Positions 18,155-27,291 are shown, counted from the first letter of the stretch. The stretch: 64,000 nucleotides of DNA from Nitrospirillum pindoramense (GCF_007827955.1 NZ_VITR01000015.1:1-64000), one strand, 5' to 3'. Notes: a model not told the origin generated them from the sequence alone. Translations and numbers: made by a program.

Positions 18155-19747
18155 TTAACCCAACCTCATTCGTGAGGTGGTGGCCGCCATCTCCTGCAAG
18201 TCCAGCTCATATTCCAGGACGTGCAGCACGTCGTCGTGGATGCGGCCGGCGCGGTGCAGGCGCAGGATTTCCGCCCGGCCGGCGGCGATGGTGGCCAGGA
18301 TCACGTCGTAATGCTCGCTGCGGTCGGCGCTCAGGACGTCCCGCTCTTTGGAATAGCGCTCGGCCACCCGGGCGCGGTGGGTATACTGTTCCAACAGGCG
18401 GGGGTGGCGCACGCTACCGTCGGCATTGTGGGCGCGGGTGCGCACCGCTTCCAACTGCGCGGCGGTGACCGCGGCCATGGCCTGGGGCGCCGTCAGCACC
18501 GTGCCCTGATGCCCGGCGGACTTGTCCAGGCCCAGCCAGCGGATCAGCGGGCCCAGGCTGCTGCCCTGGATCAGGACGGTGCCCAGGATGACGGCGAAGG
18601 CGGCGGCCAGGATCAGGTCGCGCCCCGGCACCCCGGTGGGGATGGACAGGGCCACGGCCAGGGTGACCACGCCGCGCATGCCGGCCCAGCTCAGCAACAG
18701 GGCGCTGGCGGGGGACCATAGCGGCCGTCGCTTCACCAGCAGGCCCAGGATCTGGCCCGCCCCTTCCGCCGCGAAGACCCAGAGGAAGCGGGCGACCACG
18801 ACGGTGCCCAGCACGGCCAAAACCGGCACGGCCAGGGTGCCCAGCGCGTGTTCCACACCGCCCAGGCGGCTCATCACGCCCCGCAGCGACAGGCCGATCA
18901 GGATGAAGACCAGGGCTTCCAGCACGAAGACCATGACCTGCCAGGCGGCGGTGCTCATCAGGCGCACGCTGGCGGTGAAAACCTCATGCTGGTGCCAGCC
19001 CAGCACCAGGCCGGCGGCCACCGTGGCGATGACGCCGGAGACGCCCGCCGCCTCACCGCTGATATAGGCGGCCCAAGGCAACAGGAAGATGGCGGTGATG
19101 GTCAGATGCTCATGCTTCAGCAGATGCAGGGCACGGACCCACAGATAGCCCAGCGCCCCGCCGATGATGACCCCGCCGATGGCCAGGCCGGTGAAGGCCA
19201 GGGTGGCCTGGCCCAGGCTGAAGGCGCCGGTCAGGGCGGCGGCGATGGCGAAGCGGAACAGCACCAGGCCGGCGGCGTCGTTCAGCAGGCTTTCCCCCTC
19301 TAACAGCACGGTCAGGCGGCGGGGCAGGGTCACATGCTCCAGCACCGCCTTGGCCGCCACCGCGTCGGGGGGCGACACCACCGCGCCCAGGGCGAAGCAC
19401 ACCGCCCAGGGCAGGTCTGGCACCAGCAGATGGGTGACGACACCCACGGCCAGGGTGGTGAACAGTACCGCGCCGATGGCCAGTTGCAGGATGGCGGCCA
19501 GGTTGCGCCGGAACTCCCGCCAGACGGTGTAATAGGCGCCGTCCATCAGCAGTGGGGGCAGGAACAGCACCAGCACCAGGTCGGGATCCAGGTCGAAGGC
19601 CGGCACGCCCGGCACGAAGGCCAGGCCCATGCCACCGATGATCAGCGCCGCTGCCGGCGGCAAGCCCAGGCGCCCGGCCAGCAGCCGCAGGCCCAGGATG
19701 GCCACCAGCAGCAGCAGGATGAATTCGAACTGCCCAACGCTGCCCAT
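18155..19747 (-). CDS. Na+/H+ antiporter, CPA1/NhaP type
   Basis: 530 residues from the ATG at 19747; an in-frame TTG at 19771 is less likely. About 12 transmembrane segments fill residues 1-400 (FEFILLLLVAILGLRLLAG, LVLVLFLPPLLMDGAYY). The ion-site motif GAVVSPPDAVAAKAVL and the second hallmark LLEGESLLNDAAGLVLF are those of NhaP/NHE-like cation-proton antiporters of the inner membrane. A ~120-residue cytoplasmic tail is charged and helical (AHNADGSVRHPRLLEQYTHR). It exchanges Na+ (or K+) for H+, supporting pH and salt homeostasis. It is convergent with the toxin-partner gene and stands alone. Confidence 0.9.
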   Translation of the reverse strand: MGSVGQFEFILLLLVAILGLRLLAGRLGLPPAAALIIGGMGLAFVPGVPAFDLDPDLVLVLFLPPLLMDGAYYTVWREFRRNLAAILQLAIGAVLFTTLAVGVVTHLLVPDLPWAVCFALGAVVSPPDAVAAKAVLEHVTLPRRLTVLLEGESLLNDAAGLVLFRFAIAAALTGAFSLGQATLAFTGLAIGGVIIGGALGYLWVRALHLLKHEHLTITAIFLLPWAAYISGEAAGVSGVIATVAAGLVLGWHQHEVFTASVRLMSTAAWQVMVFVLEALVFILIGLSLRGVMSRLGGVEHALGTLAVPVLAVLGTVVVARFLWVFAAEGAGQILGLLVKRRPLWSPASALLLSWAGMRGVVTLAVALSIPTGVPGRDLILAAAFAVILGTVLIQGSSLGPLIRWLGLDKSAGHQGTVLTAPQAMAAVTAAQLEAVRTRAHNADGSVRHPRLLEQYTHRARVAERYSKERDVLSADRSEHYDVILATIAAGRAEILRLHRAGRIHDDVLHVLEYELDLQEMAATTSRMRLG

Positions 19748-19883
19748 GATTCCCCAATGGTTTGTCGACAAAACGTTTATCGACGCGAACAGCGGGCCAC
19801 GGTAGGCGGCGGCGACCGGCCGTTCTTGTCAGAATGCGCGCGAATTTGAAGGATAGTCCCGCCAATCACCGCAGAGGGGGATC

Positions 19884-19912
19884 TTGACTCCACATCAGAA
19901 TAAAATCATAAA
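19884..19912 (+). promoter_or_regulatory. Promoter of the Phd/PemK operon with palindrome
   Basis: TTGACT (19884-19889), 17-bp spacer, CATAAA (19907-19912). CATAA-A-TTATG (19907-19917) is an inverted repeat covering the -10 region, the usual place for autorepression by an antitoxin. GGAGG just before the gene serves as binding site. Confidence 0.55.
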
Positions 19913-19936
19913 TTATGTATATTATGGAGGGGTGGA

Positions 19937-20194
19937 ATGCGACAGTTCAGTTCCCTCGACCTTCAGCGCAATGGGGCCAAAGTCCAGGAGGCCGCGTTGC
20001 GGGAGCCGGTAAGCGTAACCTATCATGGTCGGGATCGCCTGGTGATTCTGTCCGTTGATGAGTTCGAGCGCTTGAAGCAGCGTGACAAGATGGTGATTGC
20101 CATCGAAGAGATGCCGGAGGAATTTCTCCGCTCCTTGCAGGAACCCTATTACGACGCCGAACAGGCCGCGCTCGACCATTTGATGGCTGACTGA
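19937..20194 (+). CDS. Phd/YefM-family antitoxin
   Basis: 85 residues. The N-terminal Phd/YefM fold is recognisable from SSLDLQRNGAKVQEAALREPVSV (in two pieces), the YHGRDRLVILSVDEFERLK strand-helix segment and the acidic, flexible C-terminus (MPEEFLRSLQEPYYDAEQ) that normally wraps the toxin. Such antitoxins bind their own promoter and neutralise the partner by direct contact. It is followed after one base by the PemK-like gene, and a palindrome covers its -10 region, fitting autorepression. Confidence 0.88.
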   Translation: MRQFSSLDLQRNGAKVQEAALREPVSVTYHGRDRLVILSVDEFERLKQRDKMVIAIEEMPEEFLRSLQEPYYDAEQAALDHLMAD

Positions 20195-20195
20195 C

Positions 20196-20639
20196 ATGCC
20201 GTTGCCGGATGCCAAGCCTGGCTTGGTGTTTCGTTATGAGTATGTCTGGAAACGCCAGGCGCTGGCGGGCAAGGACATCGCTGAAAAGGAACGCCCCGCT
20301 TGCGTTGTGTTGTCGGTTGATGGGGTTGCCGGAAACCGGCGCGTCTTGATCGTCCCGATAACAACGCAGGCGCCTGGTGCGGACACTCCGGCCTTGGAAG
20401 TCCAGCTGCCGGTCAAGCGTCACTTGGGCTTGGATGCCGACCGGTCTTCCTGGATCATCTTGAGCGAGGCGAACATCGATGCCTGGCCTTCGCCCGATAT
20501 GCGTCCCATTCCGGGAATCCCTGGGCGTGTCGAATACGGTCTGCTGCCGTTAAGGATGGTCACCGCTTTGCGGGAGGCCGTTCTGACGGCTCTCACCGAA
20601 AAGCGGCTTGCTTACGTCGATCGTGAGAAGGGCCCGTGA
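20196..20639 (+). CDS. PemK/MazF-like toxin
   Basis: 147 residues, starting one base after the antitoxin stop. KPGLVFRYEYVWKRQA, ERPACVVLS, RRVLIVPITTQAPG and HLGLDADRSSWIILSEANI match the SH3-like barrel of PemK/MazF endoribonucleases, with the usual Arg/Pro strand (RPACVV) and the Thr-Thr of the active-site loop. It is longer than MazF, as in plasmid-maintenance-type PemK proteins from alphaproteobacteria. It would cleave mRNA when the antitoxin is lost. Pairing a PemK toxin with a Phd-type antitoxin is a known mixed arrangement. Confidence 0.78.
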   Translation: MPLPDAKPGLVFRYEYVWKRQALAGKDIAEKERPACVVLSVDGVAGNRRVLIVPITTQAPGADTPALEVQLPVKRHLGLDADRSSWIILSEANIDAWPSPDMRPIPGIPGRVEYGLLPLRMVTALREAVLTALTEKRLAYVDREKGP

Positions 20640-20670
20640 CGGTTTGTCGTGGCTCCGAGGTCGGTGACCC

Positions 20671-21789
20671 TTACCGCCCGATAGTGAACACATAGCGGGT
20701 GGTGGATTGGAAGGTCTGCCCGGGGCGCAAGATCGTGCTGGGGAAGGCCGGATGATTAGGGGAATCCGGGAAGTGCTGGGTTTCCAGGGAGAACCCGGGG
20801 GCGGGCGTGCCGTTCAGCGCGGGCGGCTTGGCCGGCAGGTAGAATTGCAGGCCGGGCTCGGTGGTGTAGACCCGCATCACGCGGCCCGACGCGCTGTCGG
20901 TCACCGTCGCCACGGGCGCCGCCAGGCTGGGGGCGACCGAGCCGGGTGTGGGCAGGACGAAGTTCTGGTCCATGCCGCCGGTCTTCAGGATCGCGTCGAG
21001 CCCGGTGGCGTGGCGCAGGTCGAAGCGGGTGCCGTCCACGGGCACGATGCTGCCATCGGGAATGGCGTCGGGGCTGGTGGGGGTATAGCGGTCGGCGGCG
21101 AGCGTGATCGCCTGCCCGTCCAGGGGCTGGCCAGCACCCGCCAGATTGAAGAAGGCGTGGTTGGTCAGGTTGACCACCGTTGGCTTGTCCGTCGTGGCGG
21201 CATAGTCGATGGCGACGACGGTCTGCCCATCCTGTTGCAGCAGGCGATAGGTCACGCGCACGTCCATCGTGCCGGGGAAGCCCATTTCCCCATCCGCCGA
21301 CACATAATGGAACTCCACCCCGTCGGCCACGGCCTTGGCCTGCCACATCCGGTTGTCGAAACCCTTAACCCCGCCGTGCAGGGTGTTGGGGCCCAGGTTG
21401 CGGTCCACCTGATAGATGCGGCCGTCCAAGGGGAAGGCGCCATTGGCGATGCGGTTGGCGAACCGCCCGACGGAGGCGCCGGCCATGACCCAGAACCCCG
21501 CCAGCGTCGCCGGGTCCTTGGGGAAGACCAGCACGTCCGAGCTATGGCCCTCGCGGTCGGGCAGTTGCAGCGACACCATGCGCGCGCCGTACGTGGACAG
21601 CGTCAGCCGGGCGTTCTCGGTGGACAGGGTCAGCGTTTCCGCCCGTTCCCCCTCCGGCGTCATGCCCCAGGGGGCGCGTTCCACGGTGGCCGCCAGGGCT
21701 GGATTTCCCGCCATCGGCGCGCCGGCCAGCGGGATCAGGCACGCGATCACCGTCGCACATCGACCCAGCGTCCGCTTGGTCCCACTCAT
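20671..21789 (-). CDS. galM: Aldose 1-epimerase (galactose mutarotase), secreted
   Basis: 372 residues from ATG 21789, preceded by GGGGGGAA; the in-frame start at 21816 is rejected. An N-terminal signal peptide (RTLGRCATVIACLIPLAGAP, cleavage after ALA) places it in the periplasm. Mutarotase motifs are GRFANRIANGAFPLDG, LHGGVKGFDNRMW, VVNLTNHAFFNLAG with the acid His, and FSLETQHFPDSPN with the base Glu. It interconverts alpha and beta anomers of hexoses. Exported mutarotases occur with sugar uptake or polysaccharide breakdown; the upstream alginate-export-type porin and DUF1275 gene are on the same strand, and it may belong to the same transcript. Confidence 0.9.
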   Translation of the reverse strand: MSGTKRTLGRCATVIACLIPLAGAPMAGNPALAATVERAPWGMTPEGERAETLTLSTENARLTLSTYGARMVSLQLPDREGHSSDVLVFPKDPATLAGFWVMAGASVGRFANRIANGAFPLDGRIYQVDRNLGPNTLHGGVKGFDNRMWQAKAVADGVEFHYVSADGEMGFPGTMDVRVTYRLLQQDGQTVVAIDYAATTDKPTVVNLTNHAFFNLAGAGQPLDGQAITLAADRYTPTSPDAIPDGSIVPVDGTRFDLRHATGLDAILKTGGMDQNFVLPTPGSVAPSLAAPVATVTDSASGRVMRVYTTEPGLQFYLPAKPPALNGTPAPGFSLETQHFPDSPNHPAFPSTILRPGQTFQSTTRYVFTIGR

Positions 21790-21866
21790 GTTCCCCCCTT
21801 TATCGCCGCTCGGCATGTTACCGCTAACTATAGCGGTCCTCGGGGCCGGGCGCGAGGGGGCGCGTC

Positions 21867-22544
21867 TCAGGTCTTGGCGGGTTCATTCCCCACGACCAGC
21901 ACGCCGATGAAGGCGATGACCGGCGGCACGACGAAGGCCCATTCGCGCACCACCAGGAACAGGCCGGCGGCGGCGGCGCAGCCGAGCGCGAAGCCGATGA
22001 CGCTGGCCGACATCTTGCCCAGCCGGCCCTTGGCGGCGGCCCGCGCCTCCGGCCCAACACCGCGCATCAGGTCGGCCAGGTCGATCATGATCTGGGTGGT
22101 GGTGCCGGTCATCAGGGTGGTGGGCGGTGTCGTGCTCATATGGGCGCGGTGCATGCCGTTCTGCAGGGCCATGGCGGTCACCAGCACCATGCCGGTGACG
22201 ATGGCCGGCAGGGCGTCGCCATCGTGAAAGGGGCCGAAATGGATGGCCAGGGCGGCACCGGCGGCCAGCAGCAGCATCTTCAGCACCAGCAGGGTGCGCA
22301 GGATGGGCACCTGGCGCCGCTCCAGCCCCGCGCAGAGGAAGCGGGACAGGATCACCACCACGCAGAACACCGGCAGGGCCAGCAGCTTGGCCCCCGCCCC
22401 CGACGTCCCCAGCACCAGCGAGGCGCCGAAGGTGACGAAGTTGCCGGTGACATGGGCGGTGAACAGCCCCTGCAAGGCCAGGAAGCCGGCGGTGTCGACA
22501 TAGCCGCCGTTGACGCTCAACAACACGGGCAAACCCTGTTTCAT
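21867..22544 (-). CDS. DUF1275 (YoaK-like) membrane protein
   Basis: 225 residues from ATG 22544. Six or so membrane helices (LLALPVFCVVVILSRFLCAG, ALPAIVTGMVLVTAMALQNG) and the family motifs VNGGYVDTAGFLAL near the start, AHVTGNFVTFG, and ALQNGMHRAHMSTTPPTTLM followed by TGTTTQIMIDL identify DUF1275. The function of the family is unknown; it is probably a small inner-membrane transporter. It starts 4 bases after the stop of the porin gene and thus shares its operon. Confidence 0.88.
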   Translation of the reverse strand: MKQGLPVLLSVNGGYVDTAGFLALQGLFTAHVTGNFVTFGASLVLGTSGAGAKLLALPVFCVVVILSRFLCAGLERRQVPILRTLLVLKMLLLAAGAALAIHFGPFHDGDALPAIVTGMVLVTAMALQNGMHRAHMSTTPPTTLMTGTTTQIMIDLADLMRGVGPEARAAAKGRLGKMSASVIGFALGCAAAAGLFLVVREWAFVVPPVIAFIGVLVVGNEPAKT

Positions 22545-22548
22545 GGCC

Positions 22549-24036
22549 TTACCATCCCAGTTTGACTTCGATGCCCAGATAATCGCTGTCGTGCCCGCCG
22601 GCACGCCGCAGGGTGTCGCCGATGGCGTAATGCACCGCCTCCACCGCCGTCGTCAGGTTGGCCGTCACGGCATAGTCGGCCCGCAGCTGGCCATAGACAC
22701 CCGTCCAGGGCGTGCCCTTGCCGGCGGTGCCGGGAACGGCGATGGTGGGCTGGGCATAGACGGCGTCCTCTGTCGTCTGCCGCCACAACAGGCCCGCCGC
22801 CGTCATCAGGCTCAGCTTCGGCAAAGGCTTCACCGTCAGCGATGGCTTCAGGTGGATCAGGTTGGCATAACCGGTGTAGCCCGCCAGCGCGAAATAATAG
22901 CCATTGGGGAACAACGGGTTGAAGGTGCCCAGCCGCCCGTCGCCCGGCCGGTCGTCGCCCGAGGCGGCATCCGCCTGCAGGCCCAGGCGCGGTGTCCAGA
23001 CGACATCGCTCAAGGTGTAGCCGGTCAGGGCGCCCACCGCCCAGGACCCCACCGCCTTGGGGCCCACCGACCCCCACTGGGCCATGCCCTCCACGTCCCA
23101 GTCAAAGCCCGCCGCCGCACCGGCATAGCGCACGTCGAAGATGTCGCGCCGCTCCAGCCCGCTGGCGTCCAGGTATTTGGCGGTGTCGTTCTGGTAGCGG
23201 GAATAGTAAGCGGATAATTCCCCAGGCCCCACGCCTGAATGTTCCACGCGGATGCCGCCATATTGCAGATGGGTGTTGGAATAGTCGTCGAACGGTTCAC
23301 CCGTGCGGTACTGCACCGGGTGGCTCCAGAAACTGATGACGCGCCAGGGCGCGCTTTCCACGTTCACCCATACGGCGTCGAAGGCCTGGCGCACGTTGGG
23401 GCCATCGCGGGTGGACACGAAGCGCTGGCGGTCGAAGCCCATCTCCTGCCGGCCGGCGCGGACCTTCAGCGTGATGCCATCGTCAAGGTCGCCGCTGTAG
23501 GCGACGAAGGCCTGACGCAGATCAGCCTGGTTCTGGTCGGCCGGCGTCAGGGTGGTCTTGTCGAAGGCGCGCGCATCCTCGAACTGGCCGAACAACTGCC
23601 AATGGCCATCGATGCGCAGGTCCAGGTGGGTTTGCAGGCGCTGAATGACATAGCTGTCGCCCTTGCGTCCCCCGACGCCGAACAGGGGCGCCTCGTTGTC
23701 CTCGAACCGCTCGCGCAGGGTCAGGCCCAGCGACAGGTAGGTTTGAGCATTAGTGGCATCCAGCGGGATGTACTTCAGCCCGTCCAGCGGCTCGGTGCGC
23801 AACGCCGGATCGGCTAGGGCCGACCAATCCTCCTGCCACCGGTTGGACTTGATGGCCGGGCGGGTCGCGGCCGGGGCCGCGGGCGTCTCTATCGTGTCGT
23901 CCTCCTGCGCCCTGGCGCTGGCGGTAACCGCGCAGGCCAGGGCCAGGGTACCTAGGGTGAGCATGCCCTGGGTTAAGGTGGATGCCATCACGTGCCGACG
24001 GCACAGGCGTGATGAGGGGTGCCGTCGGCGGATCAT
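22549..24036 (-). CDS. Alginate-export-family outer membrane porin
   Basis: 495 residues. A signal peptide (TLGTLALACAVTASARAQ) precedes about 450 residues of alternating aromatic beta strands typical of 18-strand AlgE/alginate-export barrels: TYLSLGLTLRERFEDNEAPL, YVIQRLQTHLDLRIDGHWQL, LKVRAGRQEMGFDRQRFV, GIRVEHSGVGPGELSAYYSR and a C-terminal strand ending GIEVKLGW. The start may be 24036 (basic n-region) or MAST at 23988. In this operon, which encodes no alginate enzymes, it more likely takes up or releases the small substrate handled by the amidohydrolase and hydrolase upstream (inference). Confidence 0.85.
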   Translation of the reverse strand: MIRRRHPSSRLCRRHVMASTLTQGMLTLGTLALACAVTASARAQEDDTIETPAAPAATRPAIKSNRWQEDWSALADPALRTEPLDGLKYIPLDATNAQTYLSLGLTLRERFEDNEAPLFGVGGRKGDSYVIQRLQTHLDLRIDGHWQLFGQFEDARAFDKTTLTPADQNQADLRQAFVAYSGDLDDGITLKVRAGRQEMGFDRQRFVSTRDGPNVRQAFDAVWVNVESAPWRVISFWSHPVQYRTGEPFDDYSNTHLQYGGIRVEHSGVGPGELSAYYSRYQNDTAKYLDASGLERRDIFDVRYAGAAAGFDWDVEGMAQWGSVGPKAVGSWAVGALTGYTLSDVVWTPRLGLQADAASGDDRPGDGRLGTFNPLFPNGYYFALAGYTGYANLIHLKPSLTVKPLPKLSLMTAAGLLWRQTTEDAVYAQPTIAVPGTAGKGTPWTGVYGQLRADYAVTANLTTAVEAVHYAIGDTLRRAGGHDSDYLGIEVKLGW

Positions 24037-24044
24037 GACGGGTC

Positions 24045-24938
24045 TTAGGACGCGCTGTGGATTTCGGCGACGTAACCGCCGGGGAACTGCACCACCACGG
24101 CCTTGCGGTGGTCGGCGGTGTAGGGCTCCACCACCACGGTCACGCCGGCGGCCTTGGCCTTGGCCAGGGTCTCATCCAGGTTTTTGACCTCATAGCCCGT
24201 CATCTCCCGGCCATAGGGCCAGGGCAGGTGGCCATCGGTGACCAGGACGGTCATCTTGCCGAAGGCGCTCTCGATGCGGACGCGGCGGTAGGTGTCGTTG
24301 GGACGGCCGATTTCCACGCCCGGGGCCTTGGCGTCGTCGGACACCACCTTGCCATGGCTGAAGGCCACCCAGTCCTTCACGAACTCCTTCACCTTATGGG
24401 CGGAGACGTAGACGCGGTTCTCCGGCACGGTTTCGAAGGCGGTGTAGTTGGGCGTCGTGGTGTGCCAGTACAGCTGCATGTTCACGCCACCCGGCCACTG
24501 GATGACGGTGTCGCGGCCGATGGGGTCGGGGAAGGGCTCCACCAGCACGTCGGCGCCGGCGGCGACGGCGGCCTTGGTCGCCACGTCCATGTCGGTGACC
24601 AGATAGCCCGTGCGCTCCGCCCCGAAGGGATAGGGGACGGGGGTCTTGAACCCGAAGAGGGAGACGGTGCCCACCGGGGTCTGCAGCAGCTGCGACGTGG
24701 TGCTGCTGGGTGTCGGCGTGACGGTGGCCACCACCTGCTTGGTGCTCTGCCCGCCGAAGGTGGCGAGGAAGCTGGCGACGAACTTGTCGACATCCTCCAC
24801 CGCCACATAGACGTGGGTGGTGTCGTACTGCGGCGCCACGGCGATGGCCGGGCTGGCGGGGGCGGCGGCATGTGCCGCCAGGGGCAGGGCCAGGCAGGCG
24901 CCCATCAGCAGGGCGGCGGCATAAGAACGGATACGCAT
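24045..24938 (-). CDS. Exported glyoxalase/VOC-superfamily protein
   Basis: 297 residues from ATG 24938 with GGGAG eight bases upstream; the ATG at 24953, overlapping the DoxX stop, is an alternative. A signal peptide (SYAAALLMGACLALPLAAHA) is followed by two VOC modules: THVYVAVEDVDKFVASFLAT to GGVNMQLYWH, and NRVYVSAHKVKEFVKDW to FPGGYVAEIHS. Paired beta-alpha-beta modules normally bind a divalent metal (His and Glu at EIH). VOC enzymes include glyoxalase I, dioxygenases and epimerases; the periplasmic location is less usual. It lies in the seven-gene operon next to DoxX. Confidence 0.82.
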   Translation of the reverse strand: MRIRSYAAALLMGACLALPLAAHAAAPASPAIAVAPQYDTTHVYVAVEDVDKFVASFLATFGGQSTKQVVATVTPTPSSTTSQLLQTPVGTVSLFGFKTPVPYPFGAERTGYLVTDMDVATKAAVAAGADVLVEPFPDPIGRDTVIQWPGGVNMQLYWHTTTPNYTAFETVPENRVYVSAHKVKEFVKDWVAFSHGKVVSDDAKAPGVEIGRPNDTYRRVRIESAFGKMTVLVTDGHLPWPYGREMTGYEVKNLDETLAKAKAAGVTVVVEPYTADHRKAVVVQFPGGYVAEIHSAS

Positions 24939-24952
24939 CGGAAAGGCTCCCA

Positions 24953-25390
24953 TCAGGATGCGGACGGTGAAGGATCGCGGGACTTCAGGTCGTGCCAGGC
25001 CACCAGCAGAAAGCCGCCGACCAGTCCCAGATGTTCGTAAAAGGCGTTCGCGGTCATGGCGCGCTCAGGGCCCGCCATGGTCCAGTAGCGGTTGGCGACA
25101 AAGGTGGCGAACAGGGTGAAGCCCGCCAGGGCCAGGGCGCCCAGCCAGCGCAGGCGGCCGACCAGGATCAGCAGCGAGGCCCCCAGTTCCAGCGCGATGA
25201 CCGCCGCCGCCAAGGCGGGAAGGGGCGGCATGCCGAAGTGCGCCAGTTCGGCCACGGCCCCGCCGAAATCCAGGGCCTTGTTGATCCCGCCCTGGAGATA
25301 GGCGGCGCAGAGGCCCAGCAGCGCCACCCATCGGACGATGGGGGGCGTCAGCAGGTGGGCGGCGGACTGGACCAGGGGGGCCGTCCGCAT
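24953..25390 (-). CDS. DoxX-family membrane protein
   Basis: 145 residues with four membrane helices. VRWVALLGLCAAYLQGGINK with the following ALDF, HFGMPPLPALAAAVIALELG, LVGRLRWLGALALAGFTLFA and the C-terminal MTANAFYEHLGLVGGFLLV match the DoxX/DoxD-like family, whose members support redox enzymes of the inner membrane. Its ATG lies 2 bases after the amidohydrolase stop, and its TGA touches the ATG at 24953, so all three genes are translated together. Confidence 0.85.
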   Translation of the reverse strand: MRTAPLVQSAAHLLTPPIVRWVALLGLCAAYLQGGINKALDFGGAVAELAHFGMPPLPALAAAVIALELGASLLILVGRLRWLGALALAGFTLFATFVANRYWTMAGPERAMTANAFYEHLGLVGGFLLVAWHDLKSRDPSPSAS

Positions 25391-25392
25391 GA

Positions 25393-27288
25393 TCAGACGG
25401 CCCAGCAGGCGCAGCCCAGGGCGCCCCAAAAAGACTTCAGGTCGCGGATGGGCAGCTTGGCCGACCAGGCGGTGGCGTGGCTGTGGCCATGCACGCCGCA
25501 GGCGCTGTCACAGCCGCAGGACTGGGCGGCCTGGCGCTGCAGCTTCGTGTTCGTCGGCTCCAGCAGGTTCCAGGCGCCATAGCCGCCGAAGGTGCGCACC
25601 GGCGACCAGTCGGGCATGGCCGGCGGCACGGGGGCGGCGTCGTGGCCGGCGAAGTCGCCGGCGCCATAGACCACCTTGCCGCCCACCACGGTCAGCAGGG
25701 CGGTGGTGTCGGCGATCTCATCCTCGGCACAGGCGAAGAAGTCGCGGTCCGGCACGATCAGGTCGGCCAGCTGGCCTTCCTGGATGCGGCCCTTCTTGCC
25801 CTCCTCGTTGGAGAACCAGGTGGTGTTCTCCGTCCACATGCGCAGGGCCGTTTCGCGGTCCAGGCAGTTGGCGCGGGGGTAGAGGTGCAGGCCGCCCACC
25901 GTCTTGCCGGTGATCAGCCAGGCCAGCGAGACCCAGGGGTTGTAGCTGGCGACGCGGGTGGCGTCGGTGCCGGCGGAAACCTTCACGCCCTTCTCCAGGA
26001 TGCGCGCCACCGGCGGCGTGGCGGCGGCGGCCCCCAGGCCATACCGCTCCACGAAATATTCGCCCTGGTAGGCCATGCGGTGCTGTACAGCGATGCCGCC
26101 GCCCAAGGCCGCGATGCGGTCGATGGATTCGTCGGAGATGGTCTCGGCGTGGTCGAAGAACCAGTTCAGGCCCTCCAGCGGCACGTCCTGGTTCACCTTC
26201 TCGAACACGTCCAGGGCGCGGCTGATGGTCTCGTCATAGGTGGCGTGCATGCGCCAGGGCCAGCGGTTCTGTGCCAGGATGCGCACCACCTCCTCCAGGT
26301 CGCCCTCCATCTCCGGCGCCATGTCGGGCCGGGGCTGGCGGAAATCCTCGAAGTCCGCGGCGGAGAACACCAGCATCTCGCCGGCGCCGTTGTGCCGGAA
26401 ATAATCGGTGCCCTGCTTGTAGGTCGAGGTCCGCGTCCAGTTCAGGAAGTCGTCCTTCTCGCCCTTGGGCTTCTGCGTGAACAGGTTGTAGGCCAGGCGG
26501 ATGGTCAGCAGGTCCTCATCCGCCAGCTTCTGGATGACCTCATAGTCATCAGGATAGTTCTGGAAGCCGCCGCCGGCGTCGATGGCGCCGGTGACGCCCA
26601 GCCGGTTCAGTTCCCGCATGAAATGGCGGGTGGAGTTCACCTGGTATTCGAAGGGCAGCTTGGGGCCCTTGGCCAGGGTGGCGTAGAGGATGGCGGCATT
26701 GGGCTTGGCCAGCAGCAGGCCGGTGGGGTTGCCGCTGGCGTCGCGCAGGATCTGGCCGCCCGGCGGCTCCGGCGTGTCCTTGGTGTAGCCCACGGCGCGC
26801 AGGGCGGCGCCGTTCAGCAGCGCGCGGTCATAGAGGTGCAGGATGAACACCGGCGTATCCGGCGCCACGGCGTTCAGCTCCTCGATGGTGGGCAGGCGCT
26901 TTTCCACGAACTGGTGCTCGGTGAAGCCGCCGACCACGCGCACCCACTGCGGGGCGGGGGTGACGGCCACTTGGCGCTTCAGCATGGCCATGGCGTCGGC
27001 CAGGCTGCGCACGCCGTCCCAGCGCAGCTCCATATTGAAATTCAGGCCGCCGCGGATGATGTGCAGGTGGTTGTCGATCAGGCCGGGCAGGACGCGGCGG
27101 CCCTTCAGGTCGATCACCTTGGTGCCGGGGCCCGCGTGGGCCATCACCTCACGCTCGCCACCCACCTTCAGGAAGCGGCCGTCCTTGACGGCCACGGCGG
27201 TGGCGGTGGGGTTGGCGCGATCCAGCGTGGTGAACAGCCCGTGATGCAGGATCAGGTCGGCCGTCTGGACATCAGCAGCGGTGGTCAT
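25393..27288 (-). CDS. Amidohydrolase family 3 (YtcJ-like)
   Basis: 631 residues. ADLILHHGLFTTLDRANPTA starts the small beta domain; RRVLPGLIDNHLHIIRGG holds the HxH metal motif of the TIM barrel; WRMHATYDETI, FFDHAETISDESI and VSAGTDATRVASYNPW carry later metal/catalytic His and Asp; GRIQEGQLADLIVPDRDFF closes the beta domain. Such enzymes hydrolyse C-N bonds in amides or cyclic imides. The last ~70 residues are unusual: a Cys/His-rich stretch (SCGCDSACGVHGHSH) and GALGCACWAV. No signal peptide. The neighbours are XapX, DoxX and hydrolase genes with 2-3 base spacing. Confidence 0.87.
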   Translation of the reverse strand: MTTAADVQTADLILHHGLFTTLDRANPTATAVAVKDGRFLKVGGEREVMAHAGPGTKVIDLKGRRVLPGLIDNHLHIIRGGLNFNMELRWDGVRSLADAMAMLKRQVAVTPAPQWVRVVGGFTEHQFVEKRLPTIEELNAVAPDTPVFILHLYDRALLNGAALRAVGYTKDTPEPPGGQILRDASGNPTGLLLAKPNAAILYATLAKGPKLPFEYQVNSTRHFMRELNRLGVTGAIDAGGGFQNYPDDYEVIQKLADEDLLTIRLAYNLFTQKPKGEKDDFLNWTRTSTYKQGTDYFRHNGAGEMLVFSAADFEDFRQPRPDMAPEMEGDLEEVVRILAQNRWPWRMHATYDETISRALDVFEKVNQDVPLEGLNWFFDHAETISDESIDRIAALGGGIAVQHRMAYQGEYFVERYGLGAAAATPPVARILEKGVKVSAGTDATRVASYNPWVSLAWLITGKTVGGLHLYPRANCLDRETALRMWTENTTWFSNEEGKKGRIQEGQLADLIVPDRDFFACAEDEIADTTALLTVVGGKVVYGAGDFAGHDAAPVPPAMPDWSPVRTFGGYGAWNLLEPTNTKLQRQAAQSCGCDSACGVHGHSHATAWSAKLPIRDLKSFWGALGCACWAV

Positions 27289-27291
27289 TTC

